Part shown: positions 25,001-26,594 of the stretch, piece by piece
How positions within the stretch are numbered: position 1 is the first letter of the stretch
Layout of the letters: every line of letters starts with the position of its first letter
Source: DASVSE01 sp036399715
GTDB lineage: Bacteria; Bacteroidota; Rhodothermia; Rhodothermales; Rubricoccaceae
Length of the DNA: 26,594 bases
Assembly (NCBI GenBank): GCA_036399715.1
Contig: DASWMO010000321.1
Location: 1 to 26,594 of the forward strand
Direction: 5' to 3'
Program-made: the position numbers and the translations under genes
The notes under the pieces: generated by a model
Databases searched by the model: none
What the model was told of the DNA's origin: nothing
The model's input: the letters and a program-made list of their open reading frames with translations, nothing else

Positions 25001-26143
25001 ACGCTGTTCGACGCCTTCACGCAGGCCGACGCCTCGACGACGCGCCGCTACGGCGGGACGGGCCTCGGGCTCGCCATCTCGACGCGCCTCGTCGCGCTCA
25101 TGGGCGGCCGCCTGACGGCGGCGTCCACACCCGCTCCCGCGCCCGGCCACGGCTCGACGTTCGCCTTCGCCATCGCCGCCGAGGCGGTCGACGTCCCCGC
25201 GCCGCCGGGCGAGGCGCTCCTCGCCGGCCGCCGCATCCTCGTCGTGGACGACAACGCGACCAACCGGCGCATGGTGGACCTCCAACTCCGCGCGGCCGGC
25301 CTCGACGTGGTCCTCGCGTGGGGCGGGCCCGATGCGCTCGCTGCCGTTCGCGCCGCCGAGCAGCCGTTCGACGCGGCCGTACTGGACTTCCACATGCCGG
25401 GCATGGACGGCGTCGAGCTCGCCCAGCGCCTCCGGGAGACAGCCTTCGCGCCGCGCGTGCTCGTCATGCTCAGCTCGCTCGCCGAGCGGCCCGACGGCTC
25501 CCGCGAGCTCTTCGACGCATGGCTCCCCAAGCCGACCAAGCGCGCGACGCTGCTCCGAACGCTCGCGACGGCGCTCGCCCGCGCCGGGGCTCCCGACGTC
25601 CTGTGCGCCGTCAGTGAGCCGACCGTCGTGCCCGCGGCCACGCCGACGGCCGAGGGGACTGGCCCCGCCGAGGCTCCCCTGCGGGTCCTGATCGCCGAGG
25701 ACAACACGGTGAATCAGAAGGTCGCGCTGCGCCTGCTCGCCCGCCTCGGCATTGAGGCCGACGTTGCGAGTGACGGCGCCGAGGCGCTCGCGGCCGTTCT
25801 GGCAGCCGAGGCCGGCGATGCGCCCTACGATGTCGTCCTGATGGACGTCCAGATGCCGGTCCTCGATGGCCTCGCCGCCACGCGCCGCATCCGAGAGACC
25901 GTCGCCGTGCAGCCGTTCATCGTCGCCCTCACCGCCAACGCGATGGAGGGCGACCGCGACACGTGTCTCGCCGCCGGGATGGACACCTACGTGCCGAAGC
26001 CGATCCGGCCCGACGCGCTCGCCGAGGCCCTCGCGGCCTCCCGGGCAGCCGCGAGCGCGGGCCGGCTCCCCGCCGGGCCCGTCCTGCTCGTCCGCAACCC
26101 CGACCACCGGCTCACGGAGGCGCCCGTGGCGGCCGACGCCTGA
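22073..26143 (+). CDS. Hybrid histidine kinase with periplasmic double beta-propeller and two receiver domains
   Basis: A 1356-residue membrane sensor. Residues 1-23 are a signal peptide. About 25-620 carry 14 blade motifs of the type W-x-G/A-T-x-x-G-L-x-R, the number for two seven-blade propellers as in Bacteroides hybrid two-component systems. A Y_Y_Y domain follows at about 650-725 (YQYALARTGERPADWSPAG), then one membrane helix at about 732-752 and a coiled coil to about 810. The kinase has the H-box SHEIRTPMNG with His821, the N-box LLSNAVKFTP, then RDTGIGI and GGTGLGLAI. Receiver 1 has Asp1105 (LDFHMPGMDG) and receiver 2 has Asp1258 (MDVQMPVLDG). There is no AraC-type DNA-binding domain, unlike classic HTCS, and no Hpt domain after receiver 2. 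Ligand and output partner are unknown. Confidence 0.95.
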   Translation: MTVAARTLVFAVACTLAVPAARSQQLPVSRYGLAEGLPQMQVSAVAVDPGGYVWAGTHGGVARFDGTEFQTFTVADGLPGNAVSALAVGPGGELWAATQSGLAVFRHGRFEAAVAMGPAGAVETAGVTALASDGRRMWAVRAGRLFSIEVGQVRTDVLPGETVLALSARAGSVWVATQRGLIQMENGRASRIALPAGITLKALSAVADGVWGLAPSGLVRVRDGSVTFHGSRPADSAGTTSSLFADTRGRVWVGTRAGVVWRFNGSARGVPVEARFGRESGLPDAPVTTLLVGRSGEVWGGGGIRGLWRVAHEAFALYDDTDGLGTANVWASAVNAGALTVATDAGLYRQTPAGFIRDARVPSGEGVRTLVTARNGRLWTGTERGLIAPDGRRIGVAQGLPPGTIAALIEGPDGSVWTGSSGLGRVAPDGSVQAFALPGRPTAPLVNALLFDRAGTLWVAADNGVSRFDARRGRLMPVETGRGAEVVNALTLAPTGEVWGGFSDHGLVRFAAGGPELHPFPARLNGATLYALATAPDGRLWAGTTRGLFRLDPSRARAGQPLPVIVYDADRGFTPVESNLGALRWDASGLLWVGTPSGLVRYDPRAARALRVPRVHITGFSLGHGADWHQVASRVDARGLPVGFQVPHDQSTVSVSFVGIEMVAPEGVRYQYALARTGERPADWSPAGDGRTATLPDLTPGNYTFSVRAAGSDGAWSRPETFSFTVVPPFWQTGAFVLGVLLALLGGSIWTYRWRVREYRRQARTLADAVDLRTAELRDEKDRAEATLARLAETNAALDIARTDALGAARAKSEFLATMSHEIRTPMNGVIGMTGLLLETDLDAEQAEFVETIRVSGETLLTIINDVLDFSKIEAGKVDLEAQPFEIHRVVEEALDLVTPRATEQGVDLAYHVAPDVPRAVRGDVTRVRQVLINLLSNAVKFTPSGEVVVTVEATAGGVAFSVRDTGIGISEAALPTLFDAFTQADASTTRRYGGTGLGLAISTRLVALMGGRLTAASTPAPAPGHGSTFAFAIAAEAVDVPAPPGEALLAGRRILVVDDNATNRRMVDLQLRAAGLDVVLAWGGPDALAAVRAAEQPFDAAVLDFHMPGMDGVELAQRLRETAFAPRVLVMLSSLAERPDGSRELFDAWLPKPTKRATLLRTLATALARAGAPDVLCAVSEPTVVPAATPTAEGTGPAEAPLRVLIAEDNTVNQKVALRLLARLGIEADVASDGAEALAAVLAAEAGDAPYDVVLMDVQMPVLDGLAATRRIRETVAVQPFIVALTANAMEGDRDTCLAAGMDTYVPKPIRPDALAEALAASRAAASAGRLPAGPVLLVRNPDHRLTEAPVAADA

Positions 26144-26153
26144 TCGGCAGCGG

Positions 26154-26594
26154 TCAGTCGTAGCCGAGGCCGCCGGCCGAGCGCCGCGGGCGGCCCTGCT
26201 GCGAGACCGCGTCTGATGCGCACACGCCCGAGACGGGGTTGCCGACCGTTCGCACCACGTCCTGCGGGTCGGCCTCGACGCGCCGCCCGGCCAGCTCGGA
26301 CTCGATGACGCGCGCGACGAGCTGGTCCACCGTCTGGACCTCGTAGCACGCCACGTTCGGCTCGTCGTGGGCGTTGCCGACGCCGCTGTCGTCGGTCAGC
26401 CAGAGGTAGCGGCCCTGGGTGAGCGCGGCGGCCGTCCGGAGAAGGTGCTCGGCCGTCGCGTCGACGCCGGAGGCGGCGAGCGGGTAGAGGCGCAGGCCGC
26501 GCGCGCGCGCCTCGCGGACCGCCGCGAGCGTCGCTGGGAGGCGGTCGGCGTGCGGCGGCGCGTCGGCGACGACGAAGGCGATGCGGGCGGCCGT
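26154..26594 (-). CDS. VWA-domain protein, C-terminal part (runs off the right edge)
   Basis: The last 146 residues of a minus-strand gene whose start lies beyond the window. The visible part begins TAARIAFVVADAPPH, then has AVREARARGLRLYPLAASGV, LTQGRYLWLTDDSGVGN, PNVACYEVQTVDQLVARVIE and a Cys-containing end. This is the usual second half of von Willebrand factor A proteins, often lipoproteins, found in bacteria including Myxococcota; the last beta strand and the Cys residues fit. The MIDAS motif DxSxS would be upstream and is not visible. The gene converges on the hybrid kinase with a gap of 10 bases. The function of the family is unknown; surface binding is commonly proposed. Confidence 0.8.
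   Translation of the reverse strand, partial: TAARIAFVVADAPPHADRLPATLAAVREARARGLRLYPLAASGVDATAEHLLRTAAALTQGRYLWLTDDSGVGNAHDEPNVACYEVQTVDQLVARVIESELAGRRVEADPQDVVRTVGNPVSGVCASDAVSQQGRPRRSAGGLGYD

Noticed and set aside
21953..26107. A 1384-codon open frame antisense to the hybrid kinase gene
   Set aside because: The composition (Arg, Gly, Glu, Asp, Ala runs, no domain, no signal) is that of the opposite strand of a GC-rich gene. The sense frame is a textbook hybrid kinase.

Overview
The window (26,594 bases, very GC-rich, nearly all codons ending in G or C) looks like chromosomal DNA of a Rhodothermales-type member of the Bacteroidota/Rhodothermota (Rubrivirga/Rubricoccus-like). The evidence is a TonB-linked outer-membrane receptor with a carboxypeptidase-regulatory domain, a secreted propeller protein with a type IX secretion (T9SS) C-terminal domain, a PID-CTERM-like sorting signal, a two-component sensor with periplasmic beta-propellers, and weak or absent Shine-Dalgarno sites. 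The genus is inference; no rRNA or tRNA was seen. I recognise 21 protein-coding genes plus one cut off at the right edge. I see no CRISPR array, insertion sequence, prophage or clear pseudogene.

Layout. 104-2189: OmpR-type response regulator and its membrane kinase, overlapping, converging on a ChaA-like Ca2+/H+ antiporter (2193-3347, minus). 3494-4096: DUF3124-like lipoprotein. 4465-7341: TonB-linked outer-membrane beta-barrel protein. 7410-8186 (minus): exonuclease III. 8455-10880: plus-strand run of an unrecognised protein, an SGNH hydrolase-like protein, an RNA 2',3'-cyclic phosphodiesterase (ThpR) and a small acidic lipoprotein. 10994-12604 (minus): LigD-type phosphoesterase-polymerase protein with no ligase domain. 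12727-13922: DUF72 protein coupled to a 104-residue protein. 13956-21222: six minus-strand genes, in transcription order GNAT acetyltransferase, FG-GAP/T9SS surface protein, collagen-like PID-CTERM protein, HMG-CoA reductase, alpha/beta hydrolase, FabH-type ketosynthase. 21294-22004: endonuclease III family protein. 22073-26143: giant hybrid histidine kinase. 26154-26594: C-terminal part of a VWA-domain protein (minus).

Themes. Four enzymes act on nucleic acids (exonuclease III, ThpR, LigD-like PE-POL, endonuclease III relative) but they are not one operon. HMG-CoA reductase points to the mevalonate route of isoprenoid synthesis and lies in line with a ketosynthase of fatty-acid initiation. 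Two exported proteins with different sorting signals are translationally overlapped. I found no complete defence or mobile system. The most interesting items are the LigD-like protein without ligase, the HMG-CoA reductase with an extra N-terminal domain, the coupled T9SS/collagen-like pair, the SGNH protein lacking its usual Asp-His motif, and the 14-blade sensor with two receiver domains and no output domain.
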